From assembly GCF_000721935.1 (NCBI RefSeq), contig NZ_KL585399.1:116656-126993 (forward strand): DNA of 10,338 nucleotides, given 5' to 3'. The notes under the pieces were generated by a model. That model worked only from the letters and a program-made list of their open reading frames with translations. It was not told the DNA's origin and did not search any database. This DNA is from Streptomyces sp. NRRL WC-3549. Its GTDB lineage: Bacteria; Actinomycetota; Actinomycetes; Streptomycetales; Streptomycetaceae. How positions within the stretch are numbered: position 1 is the first letter of the stretch; each line of letters begins with the position of its first letter. The position numbers and the translations under genes were made by a program. Shown here one piece after another: positions 1-7,104 of the stretch.

Positions 1-275
1 TTGACGGCCTCGACGGAGGCGGCGGTCCCGCTGATCCCGTCCAGCAGCGGGATGACCGCCCGCTTGAGCGGCATGGTGAGGGAGAGCCCCGCCCAGGAGG
101 GGTCCAGGCCCTCGACGAAGCCGGGGAGCGCGTCCTCGTCCACGTCGAAGCGGTCGTACGACCACGTGTCGAGGCCGAGTTCGGCGTAGGCGGCCCGGTG
201 CAGGACCGGGGAGAGGGAATGGGCGATGGGCGAGCCGAGGACGGCGGCGCGACGATGCCCTTCAGCCGAGGCCAT
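1..275 (-). CDS. aroE: Shikimate dehydrogenase, N-terminal part (cut by window edge)
   Basis: This enzyme reduces 3-dehydroshikimate to shikimate with NADPH in the cytoplasmic shikimate pathway. The window shows the first 91 residues; the NADP-binding Rossmann domain lies beyond position 1. Ser20 and Ser22 in GSPIAHSLSP match the pair that binds the shikimate carboxylate. Lys71 in LSLTMPLK matches the catalytic lysine; this LTMP-K form resembles the actinobacterial version rather than the NVTxPxK of E. coli. The fragment ends in SVEAV followed by an AA dinucleotide, fitting the usual AVN. The ATG at 275-273 is chosen because AAGGA (complement of 281-285) sits 5 bases upstream. The gene overlaps the end of mltG by 14 bp, so it is probably translationally coupled as the distal gene of the alaS operon. 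Family identity is secure; the completeness of the protein cannot be judged. Confidence 0.93.
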   Translation of the reverse strand, partial: MASAEGHRRAAVLGSPIAHSLSPVLHRAAYAELGLDTWSYDRFDVDEDALPGFVEGLDPSWAGLSLTMPLKRAVIPLLDGISGTAASVEAV

Positions 276-2097
276 GCATTTCCTTGAATTTCGCGTTGAG
301 CTCTTCGTGTTCGGCCACCGTCTTGGTGAAGTCGGTCTTCTTCCCGTCGAGCGAGATGAAGAACATCCACCCGTCATCGGTGGGATTGAGCGCGGCCCTC
401 AGGGCGTCGTCACCAGGATTGCTGATGGGCCCCGGAGGCAGACCCGTGTGGTAATACGTGTTGTACGGGTCGTTGTTGGTGCGGATCTCCTTCGAGGTGA
501 TCTTGATTTCGCTCTGCTTCTTCAAGTAGTTGAAAGCGGAGTCGAATTCGAGCTTGCGGTTGGTGACTGTGTTATCCGGCTTCAGCCGGTTGTAGACGAC
601 CTCGGCCATCTTCCGGAAGTCGTCGTGCGTGAGGCCCTCCGCCTGCACCAGGCTCGCCACGGTGATCACCTGCCACGGACCGTCCAGGTCGTACTTCTTG
701 GCGGCCTCTTCCAGGTCCAGCTTGTTGTACTCCGCGTTGGCCCGGCCGACCATCTTCTTGAGGACGGCCTCGGGTTTCGTCCCCTTGGCGACGGCATAGG
801 TGGCCGGGTAGAGGAAGCCTTCCAGCGGATCCTTCATGACCGGGTCGTTGTCCGCCCAGTCGGGGAGTCCGAGGCTGCCCGCATTCGTCTTCGCGACCTC
901 CGCGGTCGTGCCCTCCTTGAGGCCCAGCTGTTCGTCGATGGCCGCGTACACGGTCTCGTTCCGCTGGCCCGGGCGGACCATCAGGCCGTTCTGGCTCTTG
1001 GGGTCCAGCATCAGTTCGACGGCGCTCTTCGCCGACATCTCCTTCTTCAGGAGATAGACGCCCGCCTGCAGGGACTTCCCCTTGGGATTCCCGTTCTGCG
1101 CCGAGATGAAGGCGTCCGCCGATTTCACGACGCCGGCCTTCTTCAGGATGTTCGCGATCTCGTTCCCGAGCGCGCCCTCGGGGACCTCCACCTCGACCGA
1201 GCCGGATCCGCTGCCCTCGTAGTCCGGGGCCGCGCCGAACTGGTTCTGGTAGTAGGAGTAACCGAGGTAGGTCACCCCGCCCAGGCCGCCGACGAGGACG
1301 ACCGCGACGCCGAGACAGGCACAGCCGTTGCGGCTCTTCTTCTTGCCCTTGCCGCGGCGCTCGCCACCGCCCCGGCGGGAAGCGCGCGAGCCGTCCTCGT
1401 ACGCGTCCTGGTCCTCGTCGTCATCGGCCCGGCGCGGCCGGGTTCCGGTGCGCGCCGCCCGGTCGTCGGCCGGTTCGTCCGTGCCCGTGAAGAAGGGGTG
1501 CGTCTCCTCCTGAGGGGCGTCCGGGTCCCAGTCCGGGTCCTGGCGCTCGGGCTCCGGCTCCGGTTCCCGCTGCTGGTCCCGGTGGCCGGGGGGCTGCGGC
1601 GGGGGGTAGGCCTCGGGGGTGCCGTAGTGGTCGGGCTGTTCGCCGTAGCCGCCCTGGCCGGTGTCGTACGAGGCCGTCTGGGGGTCGTACGGCATGGTGG
1701 CCTGCCCGCCGGCGTCCCAGCCGCCGTCGTACTGCGGCTGGGACTGAGGCTGCCGGACGTACGAGTCCTGGGGGGCCCCGTAGTACTGCTGCTGTTGTTG
1801 CTGGTGCTGTTGGGCGTACGGGTCCTGCTGAGGCTGCTGCGCGTACGGGTCCTGCGGATTCCCGTAGTACTGCTGCTGGGCGTACGGGTCCTGCTGAGGC
1901 TGCTGGGCGTACGGGTCCTGCGGGTAGCCCTGCTGGGCGTACGGGTCCTGCGCGTAGGGCTGCTGCTGGCCTTCGTACTGGCCCTGGCCCTGACCGTGGC
2001 CCTGGGCAGCCTGCTGGCCGCCCCAGCCCTGGTCCCCGTACAACGGGTCCTCAGGGTGCCACGGTTCGGAGCCGGGACCCCGGCCGTACTCAGTCAT
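262..2097 (-). CDS. mltG: Endolytic peptidoglycan transglycosylase MltG (YceG family) with Gln-rich cytoplasmic tail
   Basis: MltG cuts nascent glycan strands at the outer face of the membrane and helps set strand length during wall growth. The 611-residue protein has three parts. Residues 1-250 are a disordered tail rich in Gln, Tyr, Pro and Gly with five DPYAQQ motifs (starting at 51, 61, 70, 83, 92), then an acidic/basic stretch ending in a lysine-arginine cluster. Residues about 258-282 are one membrane segment, giving a cytoplasmic N-terminus. Residues about 300-611 are the YceG domain, with Glu487 in ASLVQAEG matching the catalytic glutamate region and the conserved YNTYYHTGLPPGPISNPG block at 545-562. 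E. coli MltG is about 340 residues, so the tail accounts for most of the extra length. The ATG at 2097 is preceded by AGGGGA; an in-frame start at 2223 would run into ruvX and lacks support. Confidence 0.93.
   Translation of the reverse strand: MTEYGRGPGSEPWHPEDPLYGDQGWGGQQAAQGHGQGQGQYEGQQQPYAQDPYAQQGYPQDPYAQQPQQDPYAQQQYYGNPQDPYAQQPQQDPYAQQHQQQQQQYYGAPQDSYVRQPQSQPQYDGGWDAGGQATMPYDPQTASYDTGQGGYGEQPDHYGTPEAYPPPQPPGHRDQQREPEPEPERQDPDWDPDAPQEETHPFFTGTDEPADDRAARTGTRPRRADDDEDQDAYEDGSRASRRGGGERRGKGKKKSRNGCACLGVAVVLVGGLGGVTYLGYSYYQNQFGAAPDYEGSGSGSVEVEVPEGALGNEIANILKKAGVVKSADAFISAQNGNPKGKSLQAGVYLLKKEMSAKSAVELMLDPKSQNGLMVRPGQRNETVYAAIDEQLGLKEGTTAEVAKTNAGSLGLPDWADNDPVMKDPLEGFLYPATYAVAKGTKPEAVLKKMVGRANAEYNKLDLEEAAKKYDLDGPWQVITVASLVQAEGLTHDDFRKMAEVVYNRLKPDNTVTNRKLEFDSAFNYLKKQSEIKITSKEIRTNNDPYNTYYHTGLPPGPISNPGDDALRAALNPTDDGWMFFISLDGKKTDFTKTVAEHEELNAKFKEMHGLG
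1807..1950 (-). repeat. Imperfect coding repeats in mltG (DPYAQQ units)
   Basis: The plus-strand unit GCGTACGGGTCCTG occurs five times exactly, starting at 1814, 1841, 1880, 1907 and 1937, with steps of 27, 39, 27 and 30 bases, all multiples of three. A higher-order duplication is visible: a CCGTAGTACTGCTGCTG block followed by two units appears twice (around 1785-1854 and 1862-1920), differing by a Gln-codon expansion in one copy. It encodes the DPYAQQ and QQYYG motifs of the MltG tail. Such a tract is prone to slippage and length change between strains. Confidence 0.85.
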
Positions 2098-2197
2098 CGA
2101 TCCCCTAGAGCCGCGAGACGACGTTCCGTCTCTTCGCTTAGCTGTGCGGTGTCTGTTCGAACACCGGCGCATCGCGCGGAACGTTACCGTATCGCGA
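2098..2197. other. ruvX-mltG spacer with two inverted repeats
   Basis: This 100-bp gap interrupts an otherwise overlapping gene string. It contains GAGACG (2115-2120) and CGTCTC (2127-2132) with a 6-base loop, and CGGTGT (2147-2152) and ACACCG (2161-2166) with an 8-base loop. Neither is followed by a T-run on the minus strand, so they are poor intrinsic terminators. They could be an operator, an attenuator or an mRNA processing site before mltG. I cannot identify a convincing promoter here. Confidence 0.35.
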
Positions 2198-2689
2198 TCA
2201 GGCAACCACTTCGACGCCCTCACCAGGGGCCGCGCCTGACGCCCGTTCGGACTCCAGAGCGTTCTGAAGGATCACGACAGCGGCGGCCTGGTCGATGACG
2301 GAACGGCCCTTCTTGGACGTCACGCCCGAGGCGCGCAGCCCCTGACTGGCCGTCACCGTGGTCATCCTCTCGTCCACGAGGCGCACCGGGACCGGCGCGA
2401 TCGCCCGGGCGAGCACCTGGGCGAAGGCACGGACCTTGACGGCGGCGGGTCCTTCGCCGCCGCCCAGCGACCGGGGCAGGCCGACGACGACCTCGATCGG
2501 CTCGTGCTCGTACTCCTCGACGATCCGGCCGAGCCGCCGGTGGGCGGCCGGGACGTCACGTCCCGGCACGGTCTCCACCGGCGTGGCGAGGATCCCGTCG
2601 GGGTCGCACGAGGCGACCCCGATCCGGGCGTCCCCGACGTCGATCGCCAGTCGGCGTCCGCGGCGCATCTGTGTCATCTCCGCCGTCAC
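2198..2689 (-). CDS. ruvX: RuvX/YqgF family Holliday junction resolvase-like nuclease
   Basis: This is an RNase H-fold protein of the YqgF/RuvX family, linked in other bacteria to Holliday junction resolution and to 16S rRNA 5'-end maturation; which role applies here cannot be read from sequence. At 163 residues it is close to the usual length. Asp17 in [12 protein letters not shown], Glu107 in LVDERMTT and Asp133 in [11 protein letters not shown] match the conserved acidic residues of the active site, and [11 protein letters not shown] (about 67-77) is the family loop. The GTG at 2689 shares a GTGA 4-bp overlap with the alaS stop, implying translational coupling. However, the ATG at 2668 (protein starting [12 protein letters not shown]) has GGAG at a good 9-base spacing (complement of 2678-2681), so the protein may be seven residues shorter. 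Its place directly after alaS is a widely conserved order. Confidence 0.93.
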   Translation of the reverse strand: MTAEMTQMRRGRRLAIDVGDARIGVASCDPDGILATPVETVPGRDVPAAHRRLGRIVEEYEHEPIEVVVGLPRSLGGGEGPAAVKVRAFAQVLARAIAPVPVRLVDERMTTVTASQGLRASGVTSKKGRSVIDQAAAVVILQNALESERASGAAPGEGVEVVA

Positions 2690-5355
2690 GCCGTCTCGGT
2701 GACGAGGCGCTCGACGGCGGCGACGGCGTCCCCGATGGCGTCCGGGTTCTGGCCGCCGCCCTGGGCGACGTCCGGCTTGCCGCCGCCTCCGCCGCCGAGG
2801 GTCTTGGCGGCGGTACGGACGAGGTCACCGGCCTTGAGGCCGCGTTCGCGGGCGGCCTCGTTGGTGGCGATGACCGTCAGCGGGCGGCCGTTGGCCGTGG
2901 TGAACAGGGCCACGACGGCCGGCCGGCCACCCTGGATACGGCCCCGCACGTCGAGGACCAGCTTGCGCAGGTCGTCGGCGGAGGTGCCGTCCGGCACCTG
3001 TCCGGTGACCAGGGCGACGCCCCGTACGTCCCTGGCGGACTCCACGAGCCCGGCGGCGGCCTGGAGCACCTTCTCCGCGCGGAACTTCTCGATCTCCTTC
3101 TCGGCGTCCTTCAGCTTGCCGAGCATGCCGGAGATCTTCTCGGGGAGCTCCTCGGGCCGGCCCTTGAGCAGCTCCTGGAGCTGGGCGACGACCGTGTGCT
3201 CCTTGGCGAGGAAGCTGTACGCGTCGACGCCGACCAGGGCCTCGATGCGGCGCACCCCGGAACCGATGGACGACTCGCCGAGCAGCTTCACCAGGCCCAG
3301 CTGGGCGGTGTTGTGGACGTGCGTGCCGCCGCACAGCTCCTTGGAGAAGTCGCCGATGGTCACGACGCGGACCCGCTCGCCGTACTTCTCGCCGAACTCG
3401 GCGATGGCGCCCTGCTTCTTCGCGTCGTCGATGGACATGACCTCGGCCTGGACGTCGAGCTCCCGGGCGAGGACCTCGTTGATCTTCTGCTCGACGTCGG
3501 TGAGGACCGTGCCGGGGACGGCGGCGGGCGAACCGAAGTCGAAGCGGAAGCGGCCCGGCGAGTTCTCCGAGCCGGCCTGGGCGGCCGTCGGGCCCAGCGC
3601 GTCGCGCAGCGCCTGGTGGGTGAGGTGGGTGGCGCTGTGGGCGCGGGCGATGGCGCGGCGGCGGGTGACGTCGATGGCGGCGTAGGCGGAGGAGCCGACC
3701 GTCACCTCGCCGACCTGCACCGAGCCCTTGTGGACCGTGACGCCCGGCACGGGCTGCTGTACGTCGCGGACCTCGATGACGGCACCGGTGTCGAGCCGGA
3801 TACGGCCCTGGTCGGCGAGCTGGCCGCCGCCCTCGGCGTAGAAGGGGGTGCGGTCCAGGACGACCTCGACCTCGTCGCCCTCGGTGGCGGCCGGCGAGGG
3901 CACGCCGTCGACGAGCAGGCCGACGACGGTCGACTCGCCCTGGGTGGAGGTGTAGCCGGTGAACTCGGTGACGCCGGAGTCGTCGGCGACGGCACGGTAG
4001 GCGGAGAGGTCGGCGTGGCCGGTCTTCTTGGCCTTGGCGTCGGCCTTGGCGCGCTCCCGCTGCTCCTTCATCAGGCGGCGGAAGCCGTCCTCGTCCACCG
4101 AGAGGCCCTGTTCGGCGGCCATCTCCAGCGTGAGGTCGATCGGGAAGCCCCAGGTGTCGTGGAGCAGGAACGCCTTGTCGCCGGCGAGGACCTTGCCGCC
4201 GGCGGCCTTGGTCTCGGTGACGGCGGTGTCGAGGATGTTGGTGCCGCCCTTGAGGGCCTTGAGGAAGGCGGCCTCCTCGGCGAGGGCGACGGTCTCGACG
4301 CGCTTGCGGTCGGTGATCAGCTCCGGGTACTGCTGCCCCATCGTGTCGATCACCACGTCGACCAGGTCCTTGACGACCTGCCCGGTGGCGCCCAGCAGCC
4401 GCATGTTGCGGATGGCGCGGCGCATGATGCGGCGCAGCACGTAGCCGCGGCCCTCGTTGCCGGGGGTGACGCCGTCGCCGATGAGCATCACCGACGTGCG
4501 GATGTGGTCGGCGACGACGCGCAGCGAGACGTCGGAGGCGTGCTCGGCGCCGTAGCGGACGCCGGTCAGCTCGGTGGCCTTGTCCATGACGACGCGCAGG
4601 GTGTCGGTCTCGTACATGTTCTGCACGCCCTGCAGGATCATGGCGAGGCGTTCGAGGCCGAGACCGGTGTCGATGTTCTTCGACGGCAGGTCGCCGAGGA
4701 TCGGGAAGTCGTCCTTGCCCTCGCCGGCTCCGCGCTCGTACTGCATGAAGACCAGGTTCCAGATCTCCACGTAGCGCTCGTCGTTGACGGCCGGTCCGCC
4801 CTCGACGCCGAACTCGGGGCCGCGGTCGTAGTTGATCTCGGAGCACGGGCCGCAGGGGCCGGGGACGCCCATGGACCAGAAGTTGTCCTTCTTGCCCAGG
4901 CGCTGGATGCGCTCGGCGGGGACGCCGACCTTCTCGCGCCAGATCTTCTCGGCCTCGTCGTCGTCGAGGTAGACGGTGATCCACAGGCGCTCGGGGTCGA
5001 GGCCGAAGCCGCCGTCCGCCACGGGGCTGGTGAGAGCCTCCCAGGCGTACGTGATGGCGCCTTCCTTGAAGTAGTCCCCGAAGGAGAAGTTGCCGCACAT
5101 CTGGAAGAACGTGCCGTGCCGGGTGGTCTTGCCGACCTCTTCGATGTCCGGTGTACGCACGCACTTCTGCACGCTGGTGACGCGCGGGGCGGGCGGCTTG
5201 ACCTCGCCGAGGAAGTACGGCTTGAAGGGGACCATGCCCGCGGGGACCAGCAGCAGAGTCGGGTCGTCCGCGATGAGCGACGCCGAAGGCACGGCGGTGT
5301 GACCGCGCTCCTCGAAGAAGCTCAGCCAGCGGCGGCGAATTTCAGCCGACTCCAT
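2686..5355 (-). CDS. alaS: Alanyl-tRNA synthetase
   Basis: This class II synthetase charges tRNA-Ala and clears mischarged Ser/Gly products. The 889 residues cover the full family architecture. The catalytic core spans about 1-250, with [22 protein letters not shown] at 79-100 as the motif 2 region and GLGLERLAM at 231-239 as motif 3. The tRNA-recognition region follows to about 460. The editing domain has the zinc-site set His573 and His577 (HSATH) and Cys675 and His679 (CGGTH). A coiled-coil stretch lies at about 738-765, followed by the C-Ala/DHHA1 domain ending in the glycine tract at 854-859 and AQGGGQ. No key residue is missing. The ATG at 5355-5353 overlaps the upstream TGA by one base (TGATG) and has GAGGA six bases before it. 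It is the central gene of the operon; I see no T-box leader. Confidence 0.98.
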   Translation of the reverse strand: MESAEIRRRWLSFFEERGHTAVPSASLIADDPTLLLVPAGMVPFKPYFLGEVKPPAPRVTSVQKCVRTPDIEEVGKTTRHGTFFQMCGNFSFGDYFKEGAITYAWEALTSPVADGGFGLDPERLWITVYLDDDEAEKIWREKVGVPAERIQRLGKKDNFWSMGVPGPCGPCSEINYDRGPEFGVEGGPAVNDERYVEIWNLVFMQYERGAGEGKDDFPILGDLPSKNIDTGLGLERLAMILQGVQNMYETDTLRVVMDKATELTGVRYGAEHASDVSLRVVADHIRTSVMLIGDGVTPGNEGRGYVLRRIMRRAIRNMRLLGATGQVVKDLVDVVIDTMGQQYPELITDRKRVETVALAEEAAFLKALKGGTNILDTAVTETKAAGGKVLAGDKAFLLHDTWGFPIDLTLEMAAEQGLSVDEDGFRRLMKEQRERAKADAKAKKTGHADLSAYRAVADDSGVTEFTGYTSTQGESTVVGLLVDGVPSPAATEGDEVEVVLDRTPFYAEGGGQLADQGRIRLDTGAVIEVRDVQQPVPGVTVHKGSVQVGEVTVGSSAYAAIDVTRRRAIARAHSATHLTHQALRDALGPTAAQAGSENSPGRFRFDFGSPAAVPGTVLTDVEQKINEVLARELDVQAEVMSIDDAKKQGAIAEFGEKYGERVRVVTIGDFSKELCGGTHVHNTAQLGLVKLLGESSIGSGVRRIEALVGVDAYSFLAKEHTVVAQLQELLKGRPEELPEKISGMLGKLKDAEKEIEKFRAEKVLQAAAGLVESARDVRGVALVTGQVPDGTSADDLRKLVLDVRGRIQGGRPAVVALFTTANGRPLTVIATNEAARERGLKAGDLVRTAAKTLGGGGGGKPDVAQGGGQNPDAIGDAVAAVERLVTETA

Positions 5356-5702
5356 CAGTGGTCCTCATTCCGGTTGTCCGAGTTGCAGGGGAGGGTGCGG
5401 TGGACGGTGACGCGGTCCGGGCGGCCGGGCGCCTCGACGGCGATGTGGCGGCTCACGGGGAGTTCGGGGTCGACGGGAGCGTCGAGTCCCAGCGCCCCGC
5501 CCAGTTCGGCCTCCCGCCGGACCATGCCCTCGCGCACGTCGAGGGCGAAGTCCTTCAGCCGGTGGCCCGCGTCGATCGCCTTGTCCGCGGCCTGGGCCGC
5601 GAGGCTCTCGGGGGTGAGCTGCCTGATCTTGCGGTTGACCTTGGTGGTGGCCCAGACCCCGGCGGCTGCGCCGGCGGTGAACCAGAACGTACGGCGGAAC
5701 AT
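5355..5702 (-). CDS. Small DUF6167-like membrane-associated protein
   Basis: This 115-residue protein has no known function. It opens with [26 protein letters not shown], a short hydrophobic stretch (about 5-20) with basic residues on both sides, which suggests a membrane anchor or peripheral attachment. Residues 30-75 look helical and amphipathic ([32 protein letters not shown]), and the C-terminus is variable and polar. I recognise it from memory as the DUF6167 family of streptomycetes found beside alaS; this needs a profile search. The start has AAGGA five bases upstream, inside the end of the DUF948 gene one base away, and the stop overlaps alaS. The arrangement implies co-translation and perhaps a shared role with the DUF948 protein. 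Confidence 0.82.
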   Translation of the reverse strand: MFRRTFWFTAGAAAGVWATTKVNRKIRQLTPESLAAQAADKAIDAGHRLKDFALDVREGMVRREAELGGALGLDAPVDPELPVSRHIAVEAPGRPDRVTVHRTLPCNSDNRNEDH

Positions 5703-5703
5703 G

Positions 5704-6159
5704 TCAGTCCTTCTGTCCGCGGGGGCTTCGGCCGTTCCGCTTCGCGCGGGCGGACGGCACGGTACGGCCGACGACCACCGTGCGGCGGGGGGTCCGCCGG
5801 TCCGGCTCGGGCTCGGTCCGGCGGCCGAGGGCCTGCCGTACGCCGTAGCCGAACGCGGCGACCTTCACGAGCGGTCCGCCGAAGGTGGACGCGACGGTGG
5901 TGGAGAGCGCGGAGGCGTTGGAGGTGACCTCCTGGACGTCGCTCGCGATGGCGTCCACCTTGTCGAGCTGGGTCTGCGCGGAGCGCAGCGTCGCGGAGGC
6001 GTCGGCGAGCAGCGGCACTGCCTGCTCGGTCACGTCCGCCACCAGCGCGGTGGTCGCCTTGAGCGTCTGGGCCAGCCTCACCAGCACCACGGCGAGGAAG
6101 GACACCAGGATCGCCCAGAAGACCGCCACCAGGATCCCGGCCACCTCTCCACCGGACAC
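5704..6159 (-). CDS. DUF948 single-pass membrane protein
   Basis: This protein of about 151 residues belongs to the DUF948 type; the function is unknown. Counting from the GTG at 6159, residues 5-30 are a strong membrane segment (EVAGILVAVFWAILVSFLAVVLVRLAQ). A long helical region with methyl-receptor or coiled-coil character follows (about 33-90, heptad-like Ala, Leu, Val spacing), then a Gly/Ala-rich patch (STVASTFGGPLVKVAAFGYGVRQAL) and a basic C-terminal tail. The start is uncertain: GTG at 6186 adds nine residues and has GGAG twelve bases upstream; GTG at 6159 gives MSGGEVAG, which is how I recall homologues beginning, but its Shine-Dalgarno is weak. It is the first gene of the alaS operon, so its promoter should lie in the upstream spacer. 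Confidence 0.85.
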   Translation of the reverse strand: MSGGEVAGILVAVFWAILVSFLAVVLVRLAQTLKATTALVADVTEQAVPLLADASATLRSAQTQLDKVDAIASDVQEVTSNASALSTTVASTFGGPLVKVAAFGYGVRQALGRRTEPEPDRRTPRRTVVVGRTVPSARAKRNGRSPRGQKD

Positions 6160-6264
6160 AAGGGCACCGCTCTCTGTTCGTCCCACACCCGGACGGGTCT
6201 CCGTCCACGGCCTGCTTCGGTCGGGCCCGCGTGTACCGCCACCGCGGCCGATCGTCGTCCCTTG

Positions 6265-6270
6265 AGCCTA
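6265..6270 (-). promoter_or_regulatory. Possible -10 hexamer for the DUF948-alaS operon
   Basis: On the minus strand TAGGCT fits the TANNNT pattern of streptomycete housekeeping promoters and lies 105 bases before the GTG at 6159. I find no good TTGACA-like -35 element at 17-18 bases, so this is only a candidate. Confidence 0.25.
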
Positions 6271-6312
6271 TCGCGCCGGGCGTGACCCCCCGTACCGCAT
6301 GACCGGCGGGCC

Positions 6313-6343
6313 GCCCTCGGCCCGAGCGTGCTCGGGGGAGGGC
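6313..6343 (-). terminator. Second stem-loop downstream of rpsD
   Basis: GCCCTC (6313-6318) pairs with GAGGGC (6338-6343), and CCCGAG (6321-6326) with CTCGGG (6331-6336), closing a 4-base loop with a small internal loop. The stem is 12 bp and GC-rich. It lacks a T-run, which is common for Streptomyces terminators. It could be a backup terminator for rpsD or a leader structure of the alaS operon. Confidence 0.45.
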
Positions 6344-6368
6344 GCGGACACGCCCCGGGAGGCGCGAA

Positions 6369-6406
6369 GGCCCGCCGCCTCCCGGGATGACAGGGAGGGG
6401 CGGGCC
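6369..6406 (-). terminator. Strong stem-loop terminator of rpsD
   Basis: GGCCCGCC (6369-6376) pairs with GGCGGGCC (6399-6406) and CCTCCC (6378-6383) with GGGAGG (6393-6398). The result is a 14-bp stem with a one-base bulge and a 9-base loop. It begins 27 bases after the rpsD stop codon, the usual place for a terminator. There is no T-tract beyond it, as expected in this GC range. Confidence 0.7.
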
Positions 6407-6433
6407 CGAGCTGTGACGGTGACTACGCCTGGA

Positions 6434-7048
6434 TCAGCGGGCGTAGTACTCGACGACGAGCTGCTCGTCGCAGATGACCGGGATTTCCTTGCGGTTCGGG
6501 TCACGGTCCAGGCGGAAGGCCAGGGCCTTCAGGTTCACCTGGAGGTAGCGCGGCGTCTCGCCCTCGGTGTCGTAACCACCCTCGCGGGCCACCTGGAAGG
6601 GGACCTTGGAGCGGCTGCGCTCGCGGACCTGCACGACGTCGTCGGGGCGCACGCGGAAGGACGGCTTGTCGACCTTGCCGCCGTTGACCTCGATGTGGCC
6701 GTGGACGACCATCTGACGGGCCTGGTAGATGGTGCGGGCGATGCCCGACCGGAGGACCAGGGCGTCGAGGCGGCGCTCGAGCTCGACGACCAGCGCCTCG
6801 CCCGTCTTGCCCTCGGCCTTACGGGCGCGGTCGTAGGCGCGCGCCATCTGGCGCTCGCTGATGTCGTACTGGGCGCGCAGACGCTGCTTCTCGAGCAGAC
6901 GGACCTTGTAGTCCGAGTTCTGCTTGCGGCCACGGCCGTGCTCGCCCGGCGGGTACGGACGGGCTTCGAAGTACTTGACGGCCTTCGGCGTCAGGGCGAT
7001 GCCGAGAGCACGCGACTTCTTGACCTTGGGACGCGACTGGTTAGGCAC
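6434..7048 (-). CDS. rpsD: 30S ribosomal protein S4, cysteine-free N-terminus
   Basis: S4 binds 16S rRNA early and nucleates assembly of the 30S body. The 204 residues are full length. The N-terminal domain (about 1-92) carries the conserved [10 protein letters not shown] segment at 32-41, and the S4 RNA-binding domain (about 93-145) contains [33 protein letters not shown]. The N-terminus has no cysteine at all, the zinc-independent form of S4; the only cysteine is Cys193. The GTG start at 7048 is supported by GGAG (complement of 7052-7055, spacing 3) and GGAGG (complement of 7059-7063, spacing 10). The gene stands alone, away from the rpsM-rpsK-rpoA cluster where many bacteria keep it. The start is only 56 bp from the divergent DUF2470 gene, so its promoter must share or lie beyond the iron box. 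Confidence 0.98.
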   Translation of the reverse strand: MPNQSRPKVKKSRALGIALTPKAVKYFEARPYPPGEHGRGRKQNSDYKVRLLEKQRLRAQYDISERQMARAYDRARKAEGKTGEALVVELERRLDALVLRSGIARTIYQARQMVVHGHIEVNGGKVDKPSFRVRPDDVVQVRERSRSKVPFQVAREGGYDTEGETPRYLQVNLKALAFRLDRDPNRKEIPVICDEQLVVEYYAR

Positions 7049-7067
7049 GTTCTCCAGACCTCCGTTG

Positions 7068-7078
7068 TAGGTTAGGTT
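7068..7078 (+). promoter_or_regulatory. Possible overlapping -10 elements of the DUF2470 gene
   Basis: TAGGTT at 7068-7073 and again at 7073-7078 fits TANNNT. The second has TTCTCC 17 bases upstream (7050-7055) as a weak -35. A start near 7085 would leave a leader of about 20 bases with AAGGAG at 7094-7099. The candidates overlap the iron box, as expected for a repressible promoter. Confidence 0.4.
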
Positions 7079-7090
7079 AGGCTTACCTTA
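7072..7090. promoter_or_regulatory. Iron box (DmdR1/IdeR-type operator)
   Basis: The sequence TTAGGTTAGGCTTACCTTA matches the consensus TTAGGTTAGGCTAACCTAA at 17 of 19 positions, differing at positions 13 and 18. In Streptomyces this operator is bound by the iron-loaded DtxR-family repressors DmdR1/DmdR2 to silence iron-acquisition genes. It lies 4 bases before the AAGGAG of the plus-strand gene at 7105 and about 24 bases before the rpsD start on the other strand. The placement strongly suggests iron repression of the DUF2470 gene; an effect on rpsD is possible but not shown. Confidence 0.9.
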
Positions 7091-7104
7091 CTCAAGGAGA
7101 TCGC

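Noticed and set aside
1807..1950. A CRISPR-like array suggested by five 14-bp repeats
   Set aside because: Unit spacing is always a multiple of three and the units encode DPYAQQ in frame; spacers are not unique and units are too short.
2098..2223. A longer MltG start at 2223
   Set aside because: It would overlap ruvX, its added residues look unlike protein-coding sequence, and the ATG at 2097 has a good AGGGGA site.
226..2298. A 690-codon plus-strand frame over mltG
   Set aside because: The translation is Val/Leu/Arg-rich low complexity and mirrors the mltG repeat region; mltG has clear catalytic and membrane features on the other strand.
2671..6285. A 1204-codon open frame on the plus strand antisense to alaS and its neighbours
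   Set aside because: It is an antisense shadow produced by GC-rich codon bias; its translation is low-complexity Gly/Val/Leu/Asp with no domain, while the minus strand encodes unmistakable AlaS.
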